This document shows positions 9,584 through 17,151 of a DNA stretch of 35,920 nucleotides, in pieces (the stretch's first letter is position 1; every line of letters begins with the position of its first letter). The DNA comes from CAYGZQ01 sp964354375 [NCBI: uncultured Planctomycetota bacterium] (GTDB lineage: Bacteria > JAJVIF01 > JAPKYR01). A program made the position numbers and the translations under genes. Where the stretch lies: assembly GCA_964354375.1 (NCBI GenBank), contig CAYGZQ010000042.1, forward strand, positions 1 through 35,920. The letters are read 5' to 3'. The notes below the pieces were generated by a model. That model was given only the letters and a program-made list of their open reading frames with translations, was not told where the DNA came from and did no database searches.

Positions 9584-11620
9584 CTACGCTCCGGTCAGGA
9601 AGGCCCTTATCGAATCCCGGTCGGAAGGCACGCTTCTCACCCGATCCGCCATGGGCCAGATGAGGTCGTATCCGTTCGGCCTGATATTGATGTCCGGGCA
9701 CTGCAGCATAGCCACCGATGCTCCCAGCGCGAGCGCCAGCCGATATTCGATTCCTGCGATGCCGCCGCCCCCAATACCCACCACCTTGACCGAGGTCGGG
9801 TTCGCCCCGGAGGCGACGATGTCCCTCCAGTACCTGAGCGGCTGCTCGGGGGAAAACGGCTTATCCTCGATCCGAACGAGCTCGGAGAATCGCGTATCCG
9901 GCTCGACGCCCGGGGGCAGATCTCGAGGCAGGTATCCTATTGTGTCGAGCGTGTCGGGATACTGCTCCTGGATATGTCCGACCAGTCCGCTCACGCCGGA
10001 TTTCGTGCCTCCCGAGATGATAGTCGCACGGATGCCGCCCAGGGCTTCCGTCAGAGCGTCACGGCATGAAGAGACCATATGCTCCACAGAACTGTCCGTC
10101 GAGCCCGCGACCACAATAATCGGCCTCTGGAGCCGTTCGGAGATTCGGGGTGATACGGTCCCCAATGCCGCCCGCGCTTGCGCATCGTCGAATTTTACGG
10201 CTTTCGCGAGCCTCAGAAGCGTGGTCGCCCACTCCCACCCCTCGGGATTTTCGAAGGCCGACCTCAGGCGAAGCAGAGAGTCGAGCGAAGTCTCGATCAT
10301 GAAAAGCGCACTCGAAGTGTCCACAGCCCGCGAATACGCTACGAGCGCGAGGTAAGGCTCGGACGTAAGGAGATAGAACTTGCCAAGGTCGTAATACACC
10401 CACGGGTAGTCCATCCCCACTTCCGCCTTGCCCTGGCAGCGCTCGATGGCGAGCTGGACGGCGCAGGAGAACATCTGGACGATTGAGGGGTCCCGGCGCT
10501 TCATCACTTCGTATTCGATGAAGTTGCCTAACACGTAGGAGTCGGCAGGATCCAGGTCGAAGCCTGCCTTGTACAGCTCCGCGGCCTTCTCGTCATCGAT
10601 GCCCCTGTAGGTTCCCGCCAGCGACGCCAGGGCGTCCAGATCGGACGGATTGAGCTCCACTGCCTTCTGAAGCAGCGTCTGCCCCCTTCTGTATTCATCA
10701 GATTCCAAAGCTTGCCTGTTCGCCTTGCACAGCGAAATCCCGAGATCGCGAAGGATCGGCTGGTGACCTGAATTCTCGTACTTCGAGAGCAGTTCACTCG
10801 CCTTGGCCCAGTCCCCAAGCTCGATTGCCAGCTTGCCGATTCTGTGCGCCACCCGGTAATCCATGGGGCATTGCTCCAGAACGATCTCCTGCAGTGCGAT
10901 TTCTTCCTCGATCTGCTCCGGCGCGAGGTAGGCCTCATAGCTCGAGACATACCTGTCAAGCTGGTCCTTCATCCTTCTGAGAGACCCGTCGGCGGTCTCC
11001 AGCAGTGCGGCGACTCCTGCGAACTCCCTTTCGAGTCTGGACGGGAGCTTGAACGAGCCCTTGTATGCGTGCTCGTGCGAGAAGGAAGCCCACACGTGCT
11101 CGAGCATGGTCCTGACCTGGATCTCGGCCTTCATCGGGGCCTCCCGGTCGGGAAGCGCCGATGCGGGGACATCCACGTCGATGTGGTTTGCGGTCAGACG
11201 TTCCGGATCGATTGAGACAATGTAGTGGATCGAGCGATATCCGAACTCCCGCGTGCTCAGCAGGTTCGTGGGCACGCAGCTTTCCTGCCAGTCAATGGCA
11301 AAGGCGCTTTCGATGAAACGGCAGACGGGGTCGAGCTCGTTTACCGTGTGAACGATGATCCTGCCTCCACACAGATCGGTTAGCTGCCGGACCGGGTTGT
11401 CGAATCGGGCACTCTTTCTGAGGATCTTCTCGGTGAAGGTCGGGATGGTCTTTGCTCTTGTCTGGACGATGGCGTACGGCGCGAGTCCTGTGACCGCGCT
11501 TCTGAGGATACTGTCGAGCACGATCGCGTATTCCTCGTATCGGGGACGCACCCGCTTGTACTCCCTGACCTGATCTCTCACCCATGTAATGTCGATAGCC
11601 GCAGTCACTGTGCTGTCCAC
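9584..11620 (-). CDS. RelA/SpoT nucleotidyltransferase-TPR-SLOG (LSDAT-like) fusion protein
   Basis: The 678-residue product starts at GTG 11620, preceded by GGGAACGAG. Residues 1-210 are a RelA/SpoT-type nucleotidyltransferase with the key elements intact: R55-x-K57 and K65 in the substrate-binding segment, D82 in TDLCGGRI, GYRSIH (127-132) and the catalytic Glu in EIQVRT (166-171). There is no HD hydrolase domain. Residues about 240-480 are TPR-like helices. Residues about 499-678 resemble a SLOG domain of the LSDAT/TRPM kind, with ISGGTKSGVSGLVG (535-548) and a glycine-rich GIGGGGIAGIE (615-625). From family knowledge, RelA/SpoT domains transfer pyrophosphate from ATP to a nucleotide or, in some toxins, to tRNA, while SLOG domains bind or process nucleotides. 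I infer a nucleotide-signalling or conflict role. It stands alone between two lipoprotein genes. Confidence 0.85.
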   Translation of the reverse strand: MDSTVTAAIDITWVRDQVREYKRVRPRYEEYAIVLDSILRSAVTGLAPYAIVQTRAKTIPTFTEKILRKSARFDNPVRQLTDLCGGRIIVHTVNELDPVCRFIESAFAIDWQESCVPTNLLSTREFGYRSIHYIVSIDPERLTANHIDVDVPASALPDREAPMKAEIQVRTMLEHVWASFSHEHAYKGSFKLPSRLEREFAGVAALLETADGSLRRMKDQLDRYVSSYEAYLAPEQIEEEIALQEIVLEQCPMDYRVAHRIGKLAIELGDWAKASELLSKYENSGHQPILRDLGISLCKANRQALESDEYRRGQTLLQKAVELNPSDLDALASLAGTYRGIDDEKAAELYKAGFDLDPADSYVLGNFIEYEVMKRRDPSIVQMFSCAVQLAIERCQGKAEVGMDYPWVYYDLGKFYLLTSEPYLALVAYSRAVDTSSALFMIETSLDSLLRLRSAFENPEGWEWATTLLRLAKAVKFDDAQARAALGTVSPRISERLQRPIIVVAGSTDSSVEHMVSSCRDALTEALGGIRATIISGGTKSGVSGLVGHIQEQYPDTLDTIGYLPRDLPPGVEPDTRFSELVRIEDKPFSPEQPLRYWRDIVASGANPTSVKVVGIGGGGIAGIEYRLALALGASVAMLQCPDINIRPNGYDLIWPMADRVRSVPSDRDSIRAFLTGA

Positions 11621-11735
11621 CTCGTTCCCGTCAAGTCAGCCTCGCTCGTGAGGGCTCCTCTTGCCGCTAAACCCCTCTCGACATCAGCTACCAACGGGCT
11701 TGAACTCTGCAGGGTCTTTGCGTAAACAGCGTGAG

Positions 11736-11764
11736 ACGATATCACGATCGACCAGCACGGTCAA
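11736..11764 (-). promoter_or_regulatory. predicted sigma70-type promoter of the RelA/SpoT-TPR-SLOG gene
   Basis: On the minus strand, TTGACC (11759-11764) is followed after 17 bases by TATCGT (11736-11741). That is 5/6 and 4/6 to consensus with ideal spacing. The predicted leader before GTG 11620 is about 110 bases. Confidence 0.45.
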
Positions 11765-11820
11765 TTTGCCCATCGATCATCGGCAACCGCGGGCGTCCCC
11801 AAGCAGCAGTCTCAGTCACG

Positions 11821-14800
11821 TCAATAGAGCCCGTTCGGCTGCAGCTTCATCAAAAAAGCATCCTGTCCGCCGGCTTCCGTGTGATTGTCGACATCGATGC
11901 CCGGATCGAAGTCGACCGTGCCCTGGAAGTCCCCGGCCATGAAGACATTCCCGGTCGGCTCAAAGACCTCCACAACTTGCGCCCCCTGGTCCTTGCCCAC
12001 ACATCCCCACTGACGGACGTACTCAAGATAGCCCCCTCCCGGACTGAATCTGCAGAGATAGGAATCCGAGTTGCCAATGGCCGCAACATTATGCACACCG
12101 CCATAAGCATCAAAATTACAGGTCTCCGAGAAAGTGCCTGCAATAAGCAGGCTGCCGAGAGTGTCATCCGTGTCAATACTGAGCGCCACATCATAGCCCG
12201 TACCTCCGAACGACAATGACCCGATCTGCGCGCCTAACGAGTCGAACAAGTTGACATACGAATCGCGAGCTCCGGCTGATGTCTTGAAATCGGAGCCAAG
12301 CGGGTCCGGGTCAAAATCCACAATACCTTCAAAGTATCCGGCTACGAAAACAAGGCCGGAGTAGATAACCGCATCTGTCGCATTCTCGCTGACGCCGCCC
12401 CAGGTGCGAGCCCAATAGTAGGATCCGTCCGAGGCCAGCCTGCTCAGAAAACATGCCGGACCGGTATGAACATCCGATCCGCCTGGACTGGGATCGAAGT
12501 CTGTGTCGTGCTCGTACCACCCAACCGAGTAGACGCTGTTTGAACTGTCAGCAGCAACTGCATTGACGCGGTCTTCATAGTCGCTGCCCCAGGTCCTGCC
12601 CCAGGTATAGCCCCCGTTCTCATTGAACCTGCTGATAAACACGTCTCCCCAGCCCCCGACCTCGGTATGTGAATCGGTGCCGGGACCCGGGTCAAGGTCG
12701 ACGGTGCCTGTGAAATATCCGCCAACCGCCACGCCACCGTCAGTCATGAGGCAGATACACCGCCCGAAATCATAAGTGGTCCCACCCCAAGTCTGCACCC
12801 AGGTCTCATTGCCGTTGCTGTCGAGTTTAAGAAGGTAACCATCGGCCGAGCCCGCGGAAGCTCGATTGTCGATTCCAGGCCCCGGATCGAAATCCACAGT
12901 CCCCGTGAAACATCCTGTCACGAATGAATTCCCATTGGGGTCAACTGCGATGCCGAAGACCAGGTCCGATGCGGTGTCGGCGTCATTTCCCCATGTTCTT
13001 GCCCACTGGAAAGCGCCGGATGGATCGTACTTGACAACGAAGCAATCGTAAGAACCATTGGAGATATGCTCGTCGACACCGGGTCCCGGATCGAAGTCAA
13101 CGGTGCCATTGAACATGCCGGCCGCATATATATTCCCTTGAGCGTCCAAATCGACCGCCTGCACCGAATCATATGCACTGGCGCCCCACGTGCGAGCCCA
13201 GCCGCCATAGTCCAAGACTTCGATCCAGAGAGGCGTGTCCAGCGTGTCCGTTCCGCCCTCGTCATCCGTCACCCTGCACTGGAAGTAGTAGGTGCCGGCT
13301 GCAGGGTACCATAGTTCCACGTCATATGGGTTTCCCTCGAACTCGTAAATTCCGTCACACCCGACATCCCATTCCCACTTGACTATTGACCCTCCATCGG
13401 GATCGTAAGAACCGTTGTCCGCGAAATACATCGGCGTAGCGATATCGCTCAGCGTTGTTGAAATTGGACTGCAGCAGGCCTGAGCGACAGGGAGGGCGTG
13501 GACCATTATTGTCATGGGGTCGTCAAGGGTGTCGGTGTCGCTTTCATCATCGGTCACACGGAACTGCACAAGCCTCTCTCCATGCGACGGCCACGAATGA
13601 TAGGCCTCGTTCCCTTCTACATCCCATGTCCCGTCGTCGTCCCAGTCCCATTCATATTTTGTGATTATTCCACCATCGGGATCGTAGGAGCCGTCGTCAA
13701 AGAAATGGATGTTCTGCCCGATTTCAGCCACCATGGGGTCTGCGGTCGCGATCGCTACCGGCGGCGCGCCCACGACGGTGATTTCGAGAGGAGTATCGAG
13801 CGTGTCGGTCCCGCTCTCATCGTCGGTCACGCGGAGCATTACATGGTAGATTCCCGCCGTCCCCCAGGAAACCGGCACTGTCTCTCCGGTGGTGTCGAAG
13901 TTGCCGTCACCATCAATATCCCACTCCCAGTTCGTGATTGCAGCCCCGCCACAGTCGCCATCATATGAATCGAAACCAAACAGGTTGACCGCTTCGTCAA
14001 CCATGGGGTGGGGATTGTCCACGTATGCCACCGCTACCGGCAGCGCATTCTCGATCAGCACCTCAAGCGGCTCGCTCAGCATGCTTGAAACGCCTTCATC
14101 GTCGGTGACACGAAACTGCACATAATAGACGCCCACTTCATTCCAGGTGTGTTCGGTCATCTGGTTGATCTCATCGAAAACCCCGTCGTTCTCCCAGTCC
14201 CATTCGTATGCGATGATCGACCCGCCGTCGGGATCGTAGGAACCATCGTCGAAGAACCCGACCGGCTCGCAGACAGTCTGAGGATACGGGTTGAAATCGG
14301 CGATCGGTATGGGATCGAAAAAGTCATTCGATATCTGCACCTTGAGAGGAGCATCCAGTTCGTCGGTTGATGACTCGTCGTCCGTCACTCGAAACTGCAC
14401 ATAGTAGGTGCCCGGCTCAGCCCATTCGTGGTGGAGATCGGACCCCTCCTCGTCGTATACCCCGTCGTTTTCCCAGTCCCATTCGTATTTAGTTATCAAG
14501 CCGCCGTCCGGATCATACGATCCGTCGTCCATGAAATGCACAGGCACTCCGGGAGCCTGAGCGGGAGGATCGGCAATCGCCATTGCTATCGGGGGCTCGT
14601 CGCCGGGGATGCTCACTTTCAGAAACATCATCTGGTAAGCGGTCAGGTCGAGCCATGCGGGAGCGGTATCATTCGCGTTGTCCTCAACGCTGATCAGCAT
14701 CCTGTAAAATCCTGCTTGCGCATGATTGTCATTCGAGACAGTGACTTCCCAATGGCTGCCGTAGGGAATGTCGTCCTTGAATGTGGCCGTTAATTCCCCG

Positions 14801-15780
14801 TCGAAAATCTCCGGTGACTCTACCTTGGGAGCCTTATGGCTGTCCACGCCCTGGTAGTCGTAGATATCAAGCATGATCTTGGTCGAGCCGCCGTCGGTTG
14901 TCAGGCCCGGGCCTATCGGCTGCTCTTCTGCGTCGATCCTGTATGGCTCGGGGCAATTGGCTTCCGGTCCGAAATCGGTATCAGGATCTTCAACCGGCTT
15001 GTTGATCGGAGGCGCCCAGTTTGCATCCACTGCGTACCCGAAAACGAAAACCGAGTCCGGCATATCGATGTCGTATAGCCGGGTGAGCTCCTCCCCCGCA
15101 TAGAAGATATTCCGGGTGTTGGCGGGATCAATCAGCATGAACCTCTTGTACCCGTTCAACTCGGCGTCCGGTGCCGTGACCGTCGCGAATTTGCCCTTGA
15201 GGTAGCCCTGCAACCCGCCGGGACCTGAGCCCACTGTGCTGGAATTGTAGAGCGTCGTGTAGCCGTCGGAGTTGAGGAGCTCCCCATCCCCGCTCCATCG
15301 ATCCGGTGTCGTCAATCCCGCCGTTGGAAAGGTGAAGCTGCCGTGAAAGAGGGCAATGCCTCTGACATCGAAACCGGTGAGGTTAGCGCTCGAGAACGGG
15401 TGCTTGATCTTCACGTCCATCAGCTTGCTCCCGTGGTCGGAGTTCTCCATGTGAGGGATCGATACGCAGTTCAGGCATGGACCCTGTTCGAGCCATTTGA
15501 GCACATTCCAGTGTGCCGACACCTGCCGTGACGGGATCACCTCAATTGCGTTCTTTTCGGGGTCGCAGGCGATCCAGTAGAAGCCCCATAGATAATGGCC
15601 TGCCGGATCGGTGCCCCATTCGGAATCCGCAGAGTGACCCTTCTCCTGGGTCAGTGCCGGCAGGTCGGGGCTGGCGGGATTACTCGCCTGGCGCGTGCCT
15701 GCATCTGGGGCAGAGCACGAGCAGACCAGAACCAGCAGCAAACAGACAACGCTTTCACCGAATCTGGAAAAACCGCTCAT
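11821..15780 (-). CDS. giant secreted lipoprotein: family N-terminal module, 5 PKD domains, 7-blade SBBP propeller
   Basis: The 1319-residue product starts at ATG 15780, which has GAGGAGA seven bases upstream. A longer frame up to 15879 exists, but it would put the signal peptide inside the protein, so I reject it. The lipobox gives Cys22. The shared N-terminal module includes GPCLNC. Five consecutive PKD domains follow, most with the SYDPDGG turn and the WDWENDG or DIDGDG acidic loop, which resembles a calcium-binding turn. The C-terminal 450 residues contain seven VDFDPGPG-type repeats; the sixth has a divergent core (CNFDAYGG). Length differs from its paralogues mainly by PKD number. Predicted surface or periplasmic adhesion-like protein; partner unknown. 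Confidence 0.85.
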   Translation of the reverse strand: MSGFSRFGESVVCLLLVLVCSCSAPDAGTRQASNPASPDLPALTQEKGHSADSEWGTDPAGHYLWGFYWIACDPEKNAIEVIPSRQVSAHWNVLKWLEQGPCLNCVSIPHMENSDHGSKLMDVKIKHPFSSANLTGFDVRGIALFHGSFTFPTAGLTTPDRWSGDGELLNSDGYTTLYNSSTVGSGPGGLQGYLKGKFATVTAPDAELNGYKRFMLIDPANTRNIFYAGEELTRLYDIDMPDSVFVFGYAVDANWAPPINKPVEDPDTDFGPEANCPEPYRIDAEEQPIGPGLTTDGGSTKIMLDIYDYQGVDSHKAPKVESPEIFDGELTATFKDDIPYGSHWEVTVSNDNHAQAGFYRMLISVEDNANDTAPAWLDLTAYQMMFLKVSIPGDEPPIAMAIADPPAQAPGVPVHFMDDGSYDPDGGLITKYEWDWENDGVYDEEGSDLHHEWAEPGTYYVQFRVTDDESSTDELDAPLKVQISNDFFDPIPIADFNPYPQTVCEPVGFFDDGSYDPDGGSIIAYEWDWENDGVFDEINQMTEHTWNEVGVYYVQFRVTDDEGVSSMLSEPLEVLIENALPVAVAYVDNPHPMVDEAVNLFGFDSYDGDCGGAAITNWEWDIDGDGNFDTTGETVPVSWGTAGIYHVMLRVTDDESGTDTLDTPLEITVVGAPPVAIATADPMVAEIGQNIHFFDDGSYDPDGGIITKYEWDWDDDGTWDVEGNEAYHSWPSHGERLVQFRVTDDESDTDTLDDPMTIMVHALPVAQACCSPISTTLSDIATPMYFADNGSYDPDGGSIVKWEWDVGCDGIYEFEGNPYDVELWYPAAGTYYFQCRVTDDEGGTDTLDTPLWIEVLDYGGWARTWGASAYDSVQAVDLDAQGNIYAAGMFNGTVDFDPGPGVDEHISNGSYDCFVVKYDPSGAFQWARTWGNDADTASDLVFGIAVDPNGNSFVTGCFTGTVDFDPGPGIDNRASAGSADGYLLKLDSNGNETWVQTWGGTTYDFGRCICLMTDGGVAVGGYFTGTVDLDPGPGTDSHTEVGGWGDVFISRFNENGGYTWGRTWGSDYEDRVNAVAADSSNSVYSVGWYEHDTDFDPSPGGSDVHTGPACFLSRLASDGSYYWARTWGGVSENATDAVIYSGLVFVAGYFEGIVDFDPDPLGSDFKTSAGARDSYVNLFDSLGAQIGSLSFGGTGYDVALSIDTDDTLGSLLIAGTFSETCNFDAYGGVHNVAAIGNSDSYLCRFSPGGGYLEYVRQWGCVGKDQGAQVVEVFEPTGNVFMAGDFQGTVDFDPGIDVDNHTEAGGQDAFLMKLQPNGLY

Positions 15781-15814
15781 TTGTGTTCTCCTCGCATGCT
15801 CACAAGACTGCCTG

Positions 15815-15833
15815 GGCGGGTCTCCGACCCGCC
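15815..15833. repeat. perfect palindrome in the 5' leader of the 5-PKD lipoprotein gene
   Basis: GGCGGGTC-TCC-GACCCGCC forms an eight-base-pair perfect stem with a three-base loop. It lies between the gene start and its probable promoter region, 35-53 bases before ATG 15780 on the minus strand. It could be an interspersed extragenic palindrome or an mRNA structure. There is no T-run, so it is not an intrinsic terminator. Confidence 0.6.
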
Positions 15834-15929
15834 GCACGGAGAATATTAAAGCATATCGAGACACAGGATGTAACAGCACCCTCGCTATCTCCCTGCAGCC
15901 CTGCCGTATCGATGCCCAGGGGTGATTCC

Positions 15930-16050
15930 CTGTGCACCTTTTTCCAGTGGAAGTGTGAACCCCGGCGTCATCATATTATGTATGGAACTTTGCATATCGT
16001 CCTCTTGTATTCCGTGGGTGATTGTATGGAACAGCAGGGAACTTACGGGA
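15930..16050 (+). repeat. 121-bp promoter-like repeat, copy A (degenerate)
   Basis: This copy matches 17020-17140 along its whole length without gaps; by hand count about 83 of 121 bases agree. The best conserved parts are the first 30 bases, containing the small palindrome TTCC-AGT-GGAA, and the final TACGGGA. The position equivalent to the -10 box of copy B is degenerate here, and no reading frame follows. I read it as the decayed upstream region of a lost or moved gene. The rest of the 15781-16120 interval holds nothing else I recognise. Confidence 0.6.
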
Positions 16051-16120
16051 TGCAGGCGGTCTCTGACGGGACTGGCTGAGCATTCGCCAAACTATTCTTT
16101 CGATATTATGGCTCCGGGGG

Positions 16121-16150
16121 TTGACATACCAGCGCTTTGGAGATCATAGT
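16121..16150 (+). promoter_or_regulatory. predicted sigma70-type promoter of the two-repeat exported protein
   Basis: A perfect TTGACA (16121-16126) is followed after 18 bases by CATAGT (16145-16150; 4/6). The predicted transcript starts about 25 bases before the ATG at 16184, leaving room for the GGAGGT ribosome binding site. Confidence 0.55.
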
Positions 16151-16183
16151 CTGCTGCTAATAAAGTCTTGAATGGAGGTTACC

Positions 16184-16981
16184 ATGATAAGATGTTTGGT
16201 TCTAATGAGTTTAGCTTGGGTTCTTGCAGTAGTGCCTGCATTCGCTGAAGGGGAGTTCGAAGGGAAGTGGGGAGGGCGCTGCGAGCTGATTAAAGGTGAT
16301 GAGACATATGGTGGGAGAATGGCCTGCGAGTTTGCCGAGGAAGATAGTGCTTTTCAGGTGGACCTGGGGTTGTATATGTCTGCGATTAGCAGAGATGATT
16401 TTGCCGTGACCGCCACGCAATCCGGGCTGGTCTTGACAATCAGTCCACGTGAAGGAACGGTGTATTACACCGGAACTTTCGAGAAGCAGGGCGATGAGAT
16501 TGAGGGAAATATTGACAAATATATCATAGCGCAGAATGGGACCCGGAATCTTGATTGCTCCTACCATTTCACATTGTTTCAAATCGGCCAGGAGTTCGGT
16601 GATGTAACCCTTCAGGATATTCCTGAGACGAAGATCCAAAGCCTTACCGGGCGGTGGCGTTCAACGAGTGCGTCATTTAAGCAGGGTGAAATAACTACTA
16701 GTGGCGTTGTTGTGCTTGCTTTTGAACAACTTGAGAAGAATAAGTTCACACTTGAAGCGGATTTTACCGCCGGTAGTTACAATAATCATATATTGGAGGC
16801 ATTCGCGCTTCTTGAGGGTCAAACCGTGTTAGTGGAGTGGGAGTGGGGTACAGTATATTATGAAGGGCAACTTGCTTTCAGCTCGGGTTGTCTGCGGGGA
16901 TATATTGAGGAGTACCGCAGGGACGATGACGGCGATGCTTCTCTCGAGGTCAGGTACGATTTCAATCTGGCAAAGAGCTGA
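16184..16981 (+). CDS. exported protein with two tandem beta-rich repeats, unknown function
   Basis: The 265-residue product starts at ATG 16184, five bases after GGAGGT; an in-frame ATG at 16172 overlaps that site and is unlikely. An ordinary signal peptide ends at VPAFA, about residue 21, with no lipobox. The mature part seems to be two related beta-rich units of about 120 residues. Each contains a GTVYY motif followed by a G-x-(I/L)-x-G strand and an acidic (D/E)-(K/E)-Y element: TGTFEK...EGNIDKY in the first and EGQLAF...RGYIEEY in the second. Base composition is clearly richer in A/T than in neighbouring genes, and the gene sits between two copies of the 121-bp repeat, so it may have been inserted. 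No known family recognised. Confidence 0.75.
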   Translation: MIRCLVLMSLAWVLAVVPAFAEGEFEGKWGGRCELIKGDETYGGRMACEFAEEDSAFQVDLGLYMSAISRDDFAVTATQSGLVLTISPREGTVYYTGTFEKQGDEIEGNIDKYIIAQNGTRNLDCSYHFTLFQIGQEFGDVTLQDIPETKIQSLTGRWRSTSASFKQGEITTSGVVVLAFEQLEKNKFTLEADFTAGSYNNHILEAFALLEGQTVLVEWEWGTVYYEGQLAFSSGCLRGYIEEYRRDDDGDASLEVRYDFNLAKS

Positions 16982-17019
16982 CAATCGTCCGTTTTCTTTT
17001 TAGGCATACGAATGCGACG

Positions 17020-17140
17020 CTGTGCACATTTTCCCAGTGGAAACGTGAACCCTGAGGGCAGGATCCTCGGTCTGAAATATTGCGTGTCATCCTGTTAGAA
17101 TCCGTAACGAATTGCATGCTATAATAGGGGACATACGGGA
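17020..17140 (+). repeat. 121-bp promoter-like repeat, copy B (active-looking)
   Basis: This is the second copy of the repeat at 15930-16050, exactly 1,090 bases away. It contains the conserved palindrome TTTCC-CAGT-GGAAA near its start and ends with a working-looking extended -10 box and the ribosome binding site region of the TolB-like lipoprotein gene. The conserved left-end palindrome could be an operator or an RNA structure outside the transcript. Confidence 0.6.
17117..17125 (+). promoter_or_regulatory. extended -10 promoter element (TGCTATAAT)
   Basis: TG-C-TATAAT is a perfect extended -10 element. No good -35 box lies at the usual distance, which is typical of extended -10 promoters. 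It sits 26 bases before ATG 17152, so the leader is very short and includes GGGAGG (17137-17142). Confidence 0.6.
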
Positions 17141-17151
17141 GGATCAAAAAC

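Noticed and set aside
15780-15879. N-terminal extension of the 5-PKD lipoprotein by 33 residues
   Set aside because: It would bury the signal peptide; ATG 15780 has a near-ideal ribosome binding site, and the extension runs through the palindrome at 15815-15833.
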